Positions 29,650-42,660 of a stretch of 64,000 nucleotides of DNA are shown here, piece by piece; the first letter of the stretch is position 1, and each line of letters starts with the position of its first letter. The DNA is from Silurus meridionalis (lineage: Eukaryota > Chordata > Actinopteri > Siluriformes > Siluridae): assembly GCF_014805685.1 (NCBI RefSeq), contig NC_060885.1, forward strand, positions 23,547,632-23,611,631. The letters run 5' to 3'. The translations under genes and the position numbers were made by a program. Below the pieces are notes generated by a model. That model had not been told where the DNA came from. It searched no databases and was given only the letters and a program-made list of their open reading frames with translations.

Positions 29650-30200
29650 ACTTCCACTTCCCATCACACATTAGGTGTTCTAAAATGGTGAGCCTCATGG
29701 CTGGGTTTTCACTGTGGGTGTATGTGATGAGAACTTGAGTTACATGAGTCATGTTGATTGCACTGCCATTGACAGTGTGTGTGCAGATCCATGACACATT
29801 AAGCATTCCATAAAAAAAACTTTCCGTGCCGGTAACACTACTATTCTTCTAATCACAAATGACTTGAGATATGCAGTCTGCAGAATAAAAACCTTAAATT
29901 TTATGCTTGTCTAAAGTCTATTTATTCTTCCTCTCGTCCCTGTGGTGAACAAAATGCAGTTACTATGAACCAAGGTTCATACAGAGTGAATAAACATATT
30001 ATTGAGTAACAATAAACATAAATAAATAAAGATTAAATATTAGACATAGCACAGTTATGTTGTGATACATAAGGTAGATGTAATAGATATGAGATTGGGA
30101 TGTGAGTAATGTAAGAACTGAGTTAAGTAAAGTGCGAATGAACAGTCAGAGTGACCATGTACAAGTGTGTGCAATGATCAGTTTGTAATATTTAACAGAA
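29051..30200. other. Unassigned sequence with (CT)n microsatellite
   Basis: No recognised gene. The ORF at 29225-29674 ends in Leu-Ser repeats that are only the translated CT tract at 29572-29647. Confidence 0.5.
29572..29647. repeat. (CTCA)n/(CT)n microsatellite
   Basis: A short ACTC run followed by about 56 bases of uninterrupted CT. Confidence 0.95.
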
Positions 30201-31370
30201 TCGGTGGATGGCTATAGTAAACAGTAAGTCCTCAAATGCAGATGTCTGCAGATGTGCTACAGTGTCCAATGTGCATTTTAATGCACAGTAAAGTGGCTAA
30301 ATTTGAGTGTGCGTTAATGTCTATGTTATGTCCATTAATACCCATTGTGCACAATAAAGGAGGAGGGAGCAACTTGGGGATAGAAGCTGTTGCAGAACCT
30401 TGTTGCATCGGAACCTCCTGCCTGATGGCCACCAGCCGTTTCACCTCCTCTCTGTATGGTGTTTCATGCAGTCGTGGGTACCCTATCGGGGCACCTGTGT
30501 TCAGTGTGATGGTGTTTGATGTTCTGCTGCCGATATGCACTGTCTCTCTATCAGGATGTCTAGAATCGAGAATCCAGTCAGGGAGATGTTGAAGGTGTCT
30601 GTGAGGACACCTTCCAGCTGGTCAGCACAGTCCCTGAGCACACTCCCTTGTATGTTATCCAGGCATGTTATCTTTTCGTGAGTTGACTCTTGATAATCTT
30701 TTCCTCATGTCAGCTGTGGACTTGCATGCTTGTGTGATGTACAGAGCTTCAAATCGTGAGTATGTGATGTGGTTTTGTATTTAGTTGGGGCTTGAATGCC
30801 CTGTGTCTGGGGTCCTTAGTATTGCAAAAGTGATTGTTAATTCTCTGTGCATACTGGTGTTTTGCTTTCTTGATGGCTTTGGAAAGCCAAGCCCTTGCTG
30901 TCCTAAGAGGTCCTTCTACCCCCAACTTCAAGGCAGCATCTCTCTGTCTGAGCAAGGCATGGACCTCACCAGTCATCCACAGCTTCTGTATAGCAAATGT
31001 GGTTATGTTTTTTCCCAAAGTGACATTAACTGTTCTCAATGCACTTCTCTATGTTCCCAGTCACAGAGTCAGTGTATTCGTCCAGACAAATGTGCTGGTC
31101 ATAGGTGGCAGCTTTCTTGAACATGTTTCAGCCCGTGAACTCAAAACAGTTCTGTAGGGTTGAAGTAGCTCCTTCCAGGCATACTCTGATGGTTCTTTGT
31201 ACTGGCCTGGAGCGCTTCATCAGTGGCCTGTATGCTGGGAGTAGCAACACGCAGAGGTGATCTGACTGTCCTAGTTGGGTCGAGGAATGACTTTATGTGA
31301 ATCCCGGGTGTTTGTTTAATACAAGTCCAGCAGTCTCCTCTTGTGACAAAGTTGAACTTTCCCAAGAACC
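30201..31370 (-). pseudogene. LINE fragment, pre-RT region, minus strand
   Basis: The minus frame at 30749-31039 reads LWMTGEVHALLRQRDAALKL, ARAWLSKAIKKAKHQYAQRI and NHFCNTKDPRH, a hallmark segment between endonuclease and RT in a common fish LINE group. Near 30560-30650 another frame reads QLEGVLTDTFNISLTG, start of RT. Between them sequence is disrupted. The family is uncertain. No catalytic RT box is present. Confidence 0.7.
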
Positions 31371-34300
31371 CACTTGTGTGGCATGTACATTTATCAGGAA
31401 GTAATTACCAAGATGGAATAAGACATCCACTGAAACAAAAGCACTTTGTTTTATTTCTTTTAAGCTTATTTATTTATTTAAAGTATTACCCAAGTTACCC
31501 TTGTGTGTGTACTGTATGCACACAACGGGGAAAGAGAACAGGCATTCATCATTTTGTCTGGACCAAAAACTCCCATTAAAAAGGAAACAGGTAAAAATCT
31601 TGACATGGTAGTGGCTGTTTCTCAAAGTAATATGGGAGTACCCTTAATAAAGCAGACTCACCTAAAAACCTGATTTCCTGATTCCACTTAATGTGAGGTC
31701 AAACAGAGATGACTGCATTTTGAGCACTGCGCTAATTTTTAGATTCTGTCTGGAGGCTGCTCAGAGACACATGACCTCTCTACAAGCTTAGTGAGGTTTT
31801 GGACCACTTAACACAATTCAAGATGTGTTATATCAAACGAGACATTGAATTGGTTTCATTTATCCTATAGTTGTAATGTGACGTGTTGTTCATCTTAGAC
31901 ATATAGCACGAGAGGCAAGTAGACAAATATGACAACCCAAGAATGTTTAATATTACAAACATCCATATGTGCAATCTATTAACGTTTTACAAAAGACACT
32001 ATATTAAATTCATTTTATTTTAATTACTTTATACATATTCAGAGTATTGTAATATAAGGTATTTTTAAACCAAAAAGGAAATAGCGAACTAAGAATTTCA
32101 ACATCCTTTTATCTCCTTTTTCTTGCCTTGTTGACTCTGCCCCTCTTTCACAGTTTCCTCCTGCCTCCCCCACCCCATATGTGCATACACACATTTGTGT
32201 TGTTCCCATCATCCACTGCAGCACTGACAGGATGCAAAATATGTATTAAAAAAGACAAGCTTCATCAATCAAATGATTTATTATACACGTTAAAATAATG
32301 AAATAATATGTTAATTTCTCAGGGGACCAAACAATGAAAAAGACATTGTTTTGTGATTAGCAGTTTTGATGAGCAGGGATTAGTAACAAGGCATGTTGTT
32401 TGTTAAGACAACCAGCGCCATTTGATTAAAATAACTCTATTTTCTGTGTTTTCCCCATTCTCAAATCATGCACTGATTATTGAGTTATCCAAGAAGGCCA
32501 TTAGTTGTGATCTAAATGTGTTTGCATGGATATGTCACCTATTATAAGTGTGCTATGTTGCTTTTTTCAGCCGGACCTAGTTAGGCTTCAAGTCTGTGAA
32601 ACATAACGCTCATGTTCCCTGTAGTGTCAGGCAGGCTTTGCAGATCAGCTCTAAAATTCACTGAATTAATTAAAGAGCCAGCCAATTGAAGGTCTCTTGT
32701 GGCTTCTCAATGCTGAAGTGTTAACGGATAATAGGAAGTTACAGAAATCATGTGTGTACGTGGCCAAAAAACATGCTTCTTATAATAGAGATGGAAAGGT
32801 TGCAGGAGAGCTTCTGTACGTTCTTATTAGGCCAACTTTCCAGCTCTGCATGACATATCTGGGCCATGGAATCCCATTACACCAGCATCGGTGGGTGTGT
32901 AAGAGTAAGTCCATGCATGCTTTCCCACCCACTGTCCTACATACTGTACAAGGTCAGTGGCTTTTCTATTTTTTTTCTAGTGTTTATTAAAAGTGATACT
33001 CATTTAGTTTAGATTTCGGGAATTATCACATCAATGCTGTGGATAATTCCCAACTACATGATAAAACTTATACGACATGGGTCAAGAAGTGAATGCATTA
33101 GTTATCCGTTAGACTAAACGGTACACATCTGAATTAAACCACATTAAGTTTGCAGGTAAAAAGTATACAAAGCTACAGCTCCACAGTTCTTTGCCTCTTT
33201 CATTTCACATGCCACATGAGTGAACTCCATACAGAAATGGTAGGATGGCTAAAATGGAAGGTCACTGCTGCTCATCTCTCCCAGCTTTCTACCTCACCAC
33301 AGCTGAACAGGCTGGAGTGGGGCTCTAATAGGCTTGTGCAAAAAAAAAAAAAAACTGAGAGGGTTTTATTTAGAGGGTCCTGGCCACACATGGCCGATTC
33401 CCAATTTATCCCTCTCAGCACCAAAAGGAGTAAGGTATTTTGCCTCTCTGAGCACTCATAGTTATGGGGACTACAGCATCCAGTACCTAGCAGGATTTGA
33501 AGAGACGACTATGGACAAAGCAATTTAGTGGTGAGAGAAATGTGTCGGAGGCAGTGTGGCATTTCTTCCTGTCACTCAATTTTGTTTTTCCTGAAGCTTG
33601 AGGGTGGGGGGGTCGGTCGATTGGCCACAGGTGGATACAGGATACACCTTATTTATGTGTCTTGATTTCCATGTCTGTGGCATATGCTCAGTCATGCATT
33701 ATAAGCCTTCATGTTGGCTATGGTAGGGCGGTTCCCCCAGAGAGAAGCGAAGGACAGAGATGAACTGGTACTACGGATGTTGGCACAAACACAAATGGAT
33801 CTCATTGAAGCTTGAAGCACTGGGGAAAGGAAGTCGCTACTTCTTGCCGTGCTGCTGGGGCTCCGGGTTTCAAATGCTGTACAAATAGCAGGCTCTCATG
33901 CACAGGTTTCCTTTCCTATTTCTGCACATTATTTTACAGCAATGCATGAGGGAGTGAATACTAAGTTTATACTAAATCATTCAATCTATCTGTGACTGAT
34001 TAAAAAGGCTTTGGTTTAGGAAAAGAATTTTTTTTTCAAATATTTAGAAAATAATGTGTGTACTTGCAGGTGGTGCTATTTTACATTTGTATTGTAGTAT
34101 AATTAAACACAATTCTCTTAAAACAGGAACATTAACATCCAACAAAATCCAACTTTCTGTTCCATTCTGTTCATGCTTTATTTTCATTGGAATGAGGCTT
34201 GTACTGCATTTTACAGTCCTTAGATCCTTATAGTGTAGCACCATTCACAAATAGAAAATGTCACAAAAGAATCTGTACCATCTTTAAGCTATCCACATGC

Positions 34301-35980
34301 GTTCTGAAATACAAGCTTTTATTTGTCACTCTGAGGCATACAATACAAATGAGGAAACCTGTTTCCAGACTTCAAGCAGTGATTGATTAGTTTTTATGTA
34401 AGAAAGAAAGAAGTAAAGTCTTCCTCTCTTCCCATGTATCATCTATATCATCATGACATGACATTTTCCTTGACAATAGCTTGATTCATAAATGGCCAAA
34501 CAAATTACTGTCAGACCAAAGCAGCTGTGTCCAGATTCAATGCCACTCTTGGTGTATTGTTTTGTAAAAGGTAATTTTTTTCTCTTTTATCTAGACCCAC
34601 TAACATATTCACCAATAAGTGAGTTTATGGGGTGGCCAGTGTTACAGATTTGGGGTCACTGTGTACCCTTTTCTGTCTGCCGCATGTCGGCCAATAAAAT
34701 GTCACTCCTTAGAAGTCTGACACACTTCTAACAGCGAGAGGTAATCAAAGCGAGATGCACAGGGTTTGAAAGAGTGAATATTTAGAAGGTCAAACCTTAT
34801 CCAAGTGAATCAAGGAGAATGTATGTACACTCAGCTAGTAGTATAAGACTGAAGTAATAGAGATCTAATCAGCAACATTAGTAATCTTTTATTTTTTATA
34901 ATAAAATCATATTATATGATATGTCAATAAGTATATAGTCGGAAATGTATACAAGTAGGTGCTAGACTTGGAGAGAGTCATTAACATTCATAGTGACAGA
35001 TGTGAGACTGTACACACACAGTCCTCGCTCTTCTCTGGTGGTAAATTATTCACTAAATCTACTCAAACAAAGGATGCACAATTTAAGCACTGAATCGGAA
35101 AGAGCAAAATGCAGAGATGAGTGGATTAGAGGTGTACTGAGAACGACAGATGGAAGCAACAACGTGCACCTGCCATCCTCTCCATTTATCGTACGTCTCT
35201 TTTTCCTCACATTTTTCCACCACTGTTCACTTCTACTTTCTATCACTGTTCCCCCTGTACACACATCAAAAGAGGATAGGGTTTGGAAAGGATGGACCAA
35301 AGAGAATAAAAGGTTTTTGATTAGTCCTGGTTGATATTTTTACCTCTGCTGTAGACTTTGTAATGTTGAAATTCTTTTATTTTTATTTAACTTTTATTTT
35401 ATAGTTTATATACTCACTCATAATTACAAACTTCTAATTGTGCACATTTGTATTGTAAAGATAAAGCAAACCTGCATTAGTGTTTGGTTTATGAGTATAA
35501 TCACATATTCATGTAAATAATTTCATCCCTGTCTCTGCTTTTCATTGCTAACTAAAATTACATTCACCCACTGTTTACTTACTACAGTCAGCATGAAAAC
35601 TATATTAACAAAGCAGTCTACCCTGCACAACTGCAGCCATGGAAACTTGATTTACTTGGAACTTGCATGGCGGGAAATTTCTTTTTGGGACATTCTGAAC
35701 AAAAATCTGTGGAACTTGTCATCCTTGTCTCTTCACTGTACAATTGCACCATTTGCCACAGATCGTGAAGTGAGATGGTTTGTCAGATGACTGCTTAATT
35801 CTTACACTTATAACAAAACTCTATGCTTTTTTACACTCGATGTGGGACAATCACCAGCCTGCATGTGACTCAGATATATAACAAGTGTGGTGGCACAGAA
35901 TATAGCTCAGAATTCACAGAAAACACCAAGTTGTCAGCTCTAGGAATTCCTTTGGATTTGCTTAGTGGGTGCCCTTTTCT
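31371..35980. other. Unassigned AT-rich region
   Basis: About 4.6 kb with no convincing exon or classified repeat; a poly-A run is near 33341-33354. ORFs here are short, overlap on opposite strands and lack motifs. Conserved non-coding elements cannot be judged without alignment. Confidence 0.5.
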
Positions 35981-36520
35981 TTTGCACAACAGTCAGTCAG
36001 GGTGAGCATTCTGCAGGTCACTAATAGCCCGATAAAGTTCACTCAGTGCCTCCTTAGCATGAGCACTGGGGGGGAATGTACACTCCGACAATAAAAGCAG
36101 TGGTGATTTCCAGGGGCAGATAAAATGGCCTGCATCTTACAGTCACAAATTTCACCAGCCATGAGCAGTAGCTAAAGGCAAGCACAGAGTTCCTGCACCA
36201 TTCAGTGTTTATTTAAACACATACTCCACCATCGCAAATGTTTCTGTACAGAGCTGCATTTCTGTCGACACGAAACATGGCTAGCACATCTAGCTGAATG
36301 GTGGCATCTGGAAGTCTGTCGCTGAGCCATGTCTCCGTGAAAACAAAGACGTGTGGTCCACTAATAGATAAAAAAGAACGACTGATTTCGCAAATGGTAG
36401 ATACGTAAAAAGTACGATATTTGACTTTGAAATGTAGTGAAGTTAAAGTCTTGCCCAATTGAAATACCTCAGTAAAGTACAGATACTTGAAAAAGGTACT
36501 TAAGTACAGTAACATACTAC
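35981..36520 (-). pseudogene. LINE endonuclease fragment, minus strand
   Basis: The minus frame at 36213-36515 contains HVFVFTETWLSDRLPDATIQ then FRVDRNAAL and GGVCV, the FTETWL...GG(V/L)CV core of AP-type endonuclease of L2/CR1-like LINEs. No RT follows. Flanks are unassigned. Confidence 0.75.
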
Positions 36521-39380
36521 ATTTACCTTGTTAATGTCCACCTGCAAATGGAATAAATGTAATGTAAATATGATTAGCAAAATATGTTTAATAAACAGGA
36601 CTATATAAACCACATAAAGGCATTACTAGCCTTGCCAGTTTAAAAAGTATACAAGAAATACTAATTTTAAGAATACAATCAGAACACTGATTATGTCAAG
36701 ACTGAATGAGCTCTCAGAGACACCAAAGATAATTAGATTTAGGTTAGGGCTTTAAAGTAATTTCAAGAACATTGCAGAGCAATAATTTGGATCATTGTAA
36801 TAAGAAGGGTGTGGATGAATGCTGGCTGCTGAAGGAAAAACATAATGTGTCCTACATTTTCTTAGTAGGCTGCTGATTCACCAAAGAGAAGCAGAAGTCT
36901 GTAGAGACCATTGAGATAAATTGAGATAAGTAGCAAAACATTCAGCTTATTTTGTTTACAAAAGCCAAAAGATCAGCGCTGGATTGGAGAAACAGTGCAA
37001 ACAACTGCCTATAGGAGAAATGTGTAGCAGCACGTTTACCTAATTTGTTTTTATAAAAGAAAAAAAAAAACATTCTGTCTAGTTTCTGTTTACTCCTTCC
37101 CACACAGCCAATCAGGGTTATTACAGTGGTACCCAAAACACTTGACTTTGGCTCCCTTTTGTCTGGCATTGGCATAACCAGCTTTGAGGTACTGCCAAAA
37201 CAGCAGAGCAATGATTGACAGGATGTTGTGAAGTTTGCATCAACCCTTCAGAGTCCCAGGTGTGTCTTACAAAGGTGCCACCACAGGATGAATTGAAAAC
37301 CTTTGTGGGACGGTTTTAAATTTCCTGCAGTTGTACAGAGCTCGTCTGAGACATATTCAGTGGGGTGGCTGCCTCTGTTTAAAGAAGTCCAATTCAAAGC
37401 CCAGCAGCTGACACAGCTGGAGCATGACAGTTTAAAGTAAGTCATCCTGAATAAGTTATCCCAGAACCTGAACAAAATGGACAGTAACTGGTGAAAGAGC
37501 ATGGCACAAGTCATTCATATGATGGATATCTTGAATAATGGATTTTGATGGAACAATTACTTACACCACTCCCAGTAGATACAGTTGAGATGTGTACCTC
37601 CACATTCTGGTGTTAGCAGAAAAAGCCTTTACTTTATGGTTTATTCATGGTCAAATCCAAAGACATAGGAAGAATTAACCAAAGATCCACAGCATGATCT
37701 CATGCATCTTTATGTCCTTTCCTCCCTCTAGCTCATCAGACCCTTACTCCCCAACTTCAAACTTAGAGAAAGCACCAAAAAATGGAGCATCATAGCCTAT
37801 ACAATACAGTATTTCAGCAGAGGTTCAATAAATCCTAAAGCCAGTTAATTAATATAGGCACTCCTATATAATTGATTTACTGATCAACAAAAGGTAACTA
37901 TAGTGAAAACCAAATTCTTTGCACATATCATATAGAAAATTCTTCTTCACCAGAAATAACACATTACAGGTCTAATCAGGCACTGCACCACAGTCTTGAT
38001 CATCCAAACACATTGACAGCCTTCGTCTTGATGAGAATGAATGAGCAGCTGGATACTGTGCAATCAGCACCTGCTGAGAGTATTATACAGTTCTAAGCTG
38101 AACAAAACACATGAATGGCTCTATATCCTTTCAATAATACAAATTTAAAACTCATAACCACATGAAAATGGTGTCAAATCTGGTTACACCGAACATCATT
38201 AAAAAAAAAAAAAAAGTCAGGACAAAACTTGAAAACATGAGATAATATATGCTAAATCAGATGTGTTGGAAGACCTTTCGTTGAAATAAAGTGCTAGTGA
38301 AAATACCTTGCAGAAAACAAATGCATAAAGTCAGAATTTCTCTAATAAATCTAATAGTTCATTAAGGAATTTCTCAAACATAGACACACATTTTTTTTTT
38401 TTTTTTCTTCACAAAAAATAGATTTTTTGGGAACAATGATCTAAATGCAATTAACATGGTAAAGTGTTTTTTCAAATTAATCTCAGAGAAAGCATGCATT
38501 TTTGTCACAATTTTAATTGGGCCATTTGAAGAAACATGTGATGTACTAAAATTCCTATATGTAATGAATTTTGTGAATGGGGGTGTGAACATCATTCTTT
38601 TAGCACATTCAAGCTTATAGCGTGTCTATATGCTGAGAACATTACGTTGAAACAATTTCCTGTTTCCAATAAAGCATAAAAAATTACATAATAATTTTCA
38701 CAAAACATGGAACAGTTGTTGCTATGGAGAATGAAGAAGACCTTCTGAGTTAAATCATGTATAATGAGCCATTGACAAGCTTTTCGATTTTATTTTTTAT
38801 AGTTGTATAGATTCAGTTATACCCAGACTTTCATGGACATTTATGCTGGCAATAAATCATCAAAGCAGTTATTTTTGTTGAAAGCATGAAAAAAAAAAAG
38901 AAACTGCAGCTTTGTGATCAGACCTCGCTTTCAGCATGGCTGTTCTTTTACACTTAACACTCAGTAAGCCTTGATGTGGCACTACCAGTCATACACTGCC
39001 CAACTCAGTATGCTTAGTTCTCAAACACACTGCAGGATCTTGTCAGTGCTGTACAGTTCATCTTCTCCTATGGGAACACTAGGAGATCAATGGTTCAGGA
39101 GAAATTAAGCAGGTAGAGCAAGTTATATTTACCCTTGACAGTGGATAATTCGAAAAAGCCAATCCACATAAGCCATACATTCTTCTTTTAGACCAAACAT
39201 TCAATAAACAAAAAGAGATGAAAACAAGATCCTGGATCTCCTGGGAAAATTAAGTTTTAAATGCATAGTCTTTCAAGGTTGTAAAGGTGGTGTGCAGTCT
39301 TGCTCAGGGTGTCAGGTGTGTGTTTAAAGGCCAGTGATGAACTCAATTAAGATTTTAAAATTTTTATAATGTACAGTAAA
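36521..39380. other. Unassigned AT-rich region
   Basis: No gene or classified repeat recognised. Poly-T/A runs at ~38392-38407 and ~38203-38215 explain the Lys-rich or Phe-rich short ORFs. Confidence 0.5.
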
Positions 39381-39695
39381 TTTATACTTATCCACAAAAA
39401 AAAAAAAAAAAAAAAAAAGGGTTTTCATGTTTTTTCGGTAGTAGGTCCTAAACTGTTGAATGGTCTTTCTCTTAATATTTTTTATTCTTTTGACCTAAAA
39501 ACTAGTTTTTAGGTCAAAGTTGAAGACAAGTCTGGCTTTTGAAGCGAGGAATTGTGATTTGGGAACCCTTACATGTGTTTGTTTTATTTGCGTTGAATGT
39601 TGTGTATGTATTTAGACTTTTCTTAAATTTTGTGAAGCACTTTGGTCAACAAAGTTGCATTTAAATGTGCTATATGAATAAATAGAAGTTGAAGA
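39381..39695 (+). mobile_element. LINE 3' end fragment with A-tract
   Basis: A 20-plus base A tract (39397-39418) is followed by a fragment reading PKLLNGLSLN, then a UTR with GAAGCACTTTGGTCAAC and GTGCTATATGAATAAATAGA, common in 3' ends of fish LINEs. It contains the 30-bp perfect palindrome at 39489-39518. Confidence 0.55.
39489..39518. repeat. 30-bp perfect palindrome
   Basis: Each half is TTTGACCTAAAAACT and its complement, with no spacer. It lies inside the LINE fragment. Confidence 0.95.
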
Positions 39696-40082
39696 GGTGG
39701 AAAGAGTAATACAATTTTCTATTCAAGTAAAGGAACTGTTATTTTAATGAAATTTTATTTAAGTATGTACTCAAGTAAAAGTAAAAAGTAGTTCATTTAT
39801 AATTTACTCTGAGAAAAATGTACAAAGTTTTTCTAGCTTTTGTTTTAATGGTGTTAGTTCTAGTTTTAATATTAATTTCAAACTAGTTCAAAGAACACCT
39901 TTACAAATTAAAGTGCATTTATGATAATCATAATAATAAATCATAAATGCAGATGCAGAGTTCAGGAATTGAGCACACGCATTGAACAACTTTTGATTCA
40001 ACAGCGTTACCGATTTTAAATGCATCTGCATAACTGGTGTCTGTCTTGCCGTCTCTATCTTTCTTTCTTATGAGTTTCCTTT

Positions 40083-40329
40083 CTAGTTCCCTGAGGGAAC
40101 GAGACACTGTATTTCTAGCCACACCTCCGGTGCCCCTTCAGCGCTTTCTTTCACGGTTACAGAAGCTGAAACAGTCTTCACTCCAGGTGTGCTTTATACT
40201 CCCTAGTCGTGACGTCACCCCACAGCCTGTCTTCAATTTTGACTGATTAGACTCATTACTCAGAGCATGGACAACGCAATCGTGTTCCCAAAGCGTTCCA
40301 ACGCAGCTCGAGTTCCCTCAGGGAACTAG
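40083..40329. mobile_element. Short MITE-like element with 18-bp inverted ends
   Basis: CTAGTTCCCTGAGGGAAC at 40083-40100 is exactly inverted at 40312-40329. The 247-base unit has no coding capacity and is GC-richer than its surroundings. Each terminal repeat is itself nearly palindromic (GTTCCCTGAGGGAAC). The superfamily is not assigned. Confidence 0.65.
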
Positions 40330-40344
40330 GGTTACTTACGTAAC

Positions 40345-40800
40345 CTAGAGACATTTGCTCTTAACTGACATAGAGCACATAGAACACATATTTCAAAATG
40401 TAAGCCTATATTTACGTAGTTAGATACTGATTCCATTGTTGTCATAAACCTTCTAAAAAACCCTCTTAAAAACAAACATGTCTCTTTGACCACGTTGATT
40501 TTAATCATTCTTAATTCTCCATCTTTGCCAGGAAATGTCTTCAAAACCACCCAATAAGCCAATTATTTATATTGTGCTGACTGTCCTTCAATTGCACATG
40601 CTCCAGGCATCCATGGATCTGCCATTTTCTTCAACCTTGAAATGTAGTAATGTACTCTTTTCTTCACTAATGCTAGAATATGTTAGACAAGCTCTGAAAA
40701 GTATGACTAAAAAGTTACTTTTCATTGGACTTGGTGGTGGGAGATTGGCAGGAATCTTCTGTCAGAATTAATGAGGCATCTGGACCTGTAGATGTAACCT
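40345..40800 (-). pseudogene. BEL/Pao pol C-terminal fragment, copy 1
   Basis: The minus frame at 40332-40562 reads WVVLKTFPGKDGELRMIKIN, matching the small C-terminal domain after integrase in BEL/Pao elements. The rest aligns with 41460-41680, including CATCTGGACCTGTAGA and GAAATGTAGTAATGT. Broken and without integrase catalytic residues. Confidence 0.65.
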
Positions 40801-41287
40801 GCAGATGTACAGTAAGACTATACTTAAGTATTTAGATACTGATTCCATTGTTGACATGACAGAACCCTCTTAAAAACAAACATGTGAATGGATGGGGCAT
40901 GCTCCAGTAGGTGATGTCATGAATTATTTGGAAAACATTTGGGCTAATGTAGGAATGTGACAATTTTTGGGTTCCCTCTATGAAATGTAGGTCTTGGGTT
41001 GCGAGCCATAATCTGTCGGTTCATAGCTTAGTGCCTCTCCATGCCGTCTGTCCACAAATTTCTTCTTAATATTTGGTAACCCAGGAGAGTGAAAAGGTGT
41101 GAGGATTGTGGCAGATTGCTTTATTGAATTTGGGGCATGTTAAAAAGATCAAGATGGCATGACAAGGTCAGAGTATAATCATGAAATCAACACACATGGG
41201 AAAGCACCACCTAGTAGCCCTGAAAATAACTACCCATGGAGCAGAACACTTCCCGCCTGACTTCTTTAAGATACCACAATTAACTAC

Positions 41288-41722
41288 TTAAATCAAATTG
41301 ACGTTGGACTTAGGATACAGAAGCAACATCTGAGACAGGCCACAGAAACACATCAGATGAGCCTCATTGACCACCGTGACTTTTATCATTCTTAATCCTC
41401 TATCTTTGCCAAGAAAAGTCTTCAAAACCACCCCTATGGGCCAATTATTTCTCTTGGGTTGACTGTCCTTCAATAGCACATCCGCTATTGCAAGACTGGG
41501 TCTGCCGTTTTCTTCGACCTTGAAATGTAGTAATGTCCTCTTTTCTTCATCAATGCGAAGCTCTAAAAAAATGACTGAAAAGTTAATTTTTTTACTCAAC
41601 TTGGTGGTGAAGGAATCGCAGGAATGTTCTGTTAGGATTAATGAAGCGTCTGGACCTGTAGACATGGGTACTAAGGTGGGAGCATTAATTATGACTGTGA
41701 TTTCAACCAGGAAGATGGTCAA
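41288..41722 (-). pseudogene. BEL/Pao pol C-terminal fragment, copy 2
   Basis: A single 144-codon minus frame. The N-terminal part (VEITVIINAPTLVPMSTGPD, ASLILTEHS) is the end of BEL/Pao integrase, and the C-terminal part (LLKDSQPKRNNWPIGVVLKT, FLGKDRGLRMIKV) is the domain that follows. Same orientation as copy 1 about 0.9 kb away. The 41000-41287 interval may hold LTR sequence, but no second LTR was found. Confidence 0.75.
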
Positions 41723-42219
41723 AACTTCATGGGCCAGTCTTGATGGTCTAGGTTCTTTTAGCGTAGATTAAAGGATCTGCCTTGACACGCCTTGACACAT
41801 TTGACATAAATACCATATTGAACTCTAACGAAGTGACTGGGCACATTAAAAAAAAACAGAAAGTCTGTGTTTTCTACCCTGAAACACATGACATGAAAGC
41901 ATCGACCTGCTATGACTGACACACGTGAAAGAATTGCTTCGAGTGGCAACAACGGAATACGAGCCAGATTTGAAGGGGATTGTTTAAGGCAAGGAATGCC
42001 AAAAGTCACACTAAGTAACATGCATAGTAAAAAAAAAACGCTATTGTAAATTATTATATTTTTGTTTGTGGACTTGGTTTAACTAAGAGTTTGTGTGTGT
42101 GTGAGACAGTGCACACAATGTTCATTGTTGAAAATGACTGTCCTGTGGTCTTAGAACTGTAGGAGTCAATTTCTGTCATGTTGGTGTGTGACATTTACTA
42201 TAAATCTGGCTGAGCGAAG

Positions 42220-42220
<1 letters not shown>

Positions 42221-42269
<49 letters not shown>
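42221..42269. repeat. (GT)n microsatellite
   Basis: About 24 GT units. Flanking Val-Cys ORFs are artefacts of the repeat. Confidence 0.95.
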
Positions 42270-42274
<5 letters not shown>

Positions 42275-42419
42275 GAAGGGATGGGTGATGTTCATGTGTG
42301 CCCATGTGTATGATGTGGCTCTTTGCGGTAACACAGTAAAAAATGTGGCTCTCTGTCTGTTTAGCTCATACATGTTTACTACCCATCATATGGAGATTGC
42401 TTTTCCTGTTCTGGTTTGA

Positions 42420-42660
42420 TACGACTTGACCGTCCAAGATCTAAAAACATCCAGCCTGAAGGAAAATAAAGGATGTTCTTTGATTCGCACAAGATCTCCA
42501 CGATCTTTGAGCTGGATCTTCATCTTAGGGAAGACAGCGAAGGTCGCAGGAGCCAAATCTGGGAAATAGGGTGGGTGTGGAGTGAGATCATGTGGATTGT
42601 TCTCTGATGGTTATCATGCACAAGTTGCCAAATGGATTCGACATTTTCGGGGGTTGAGCT
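42420..42660 (-). pseudogene. mariner-type transposase 3' fragment
   Basis: The minus strand reads HPPYFPDLAPATFAVFPKMK then IQLKDRGDLVRIKEH, matching the PDLAP.D..LFPK block of mariner (DD34D) transposases. The catalytic third aspartate position reads threonine. Upstream domains are absent. Confidence 0.65.

Noticed and set aside
29225..29806. ORFs with Leu-Ser or Arg-Glu runs
   Set aside because: Translations of the (CT)n microsatellite on either strand.
40083..40329. DIRS terminal repeat related to the fragment at 54030-56800
   Set aside because: Ends are simple inverted repeats around a short noncoding body and I saw no shared sequence with the DIRS fragment.
42176..42419. ORFs with His-Thr or Val-Cys runs
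   Set aside because: Translations of the (GT)n microsatellite.
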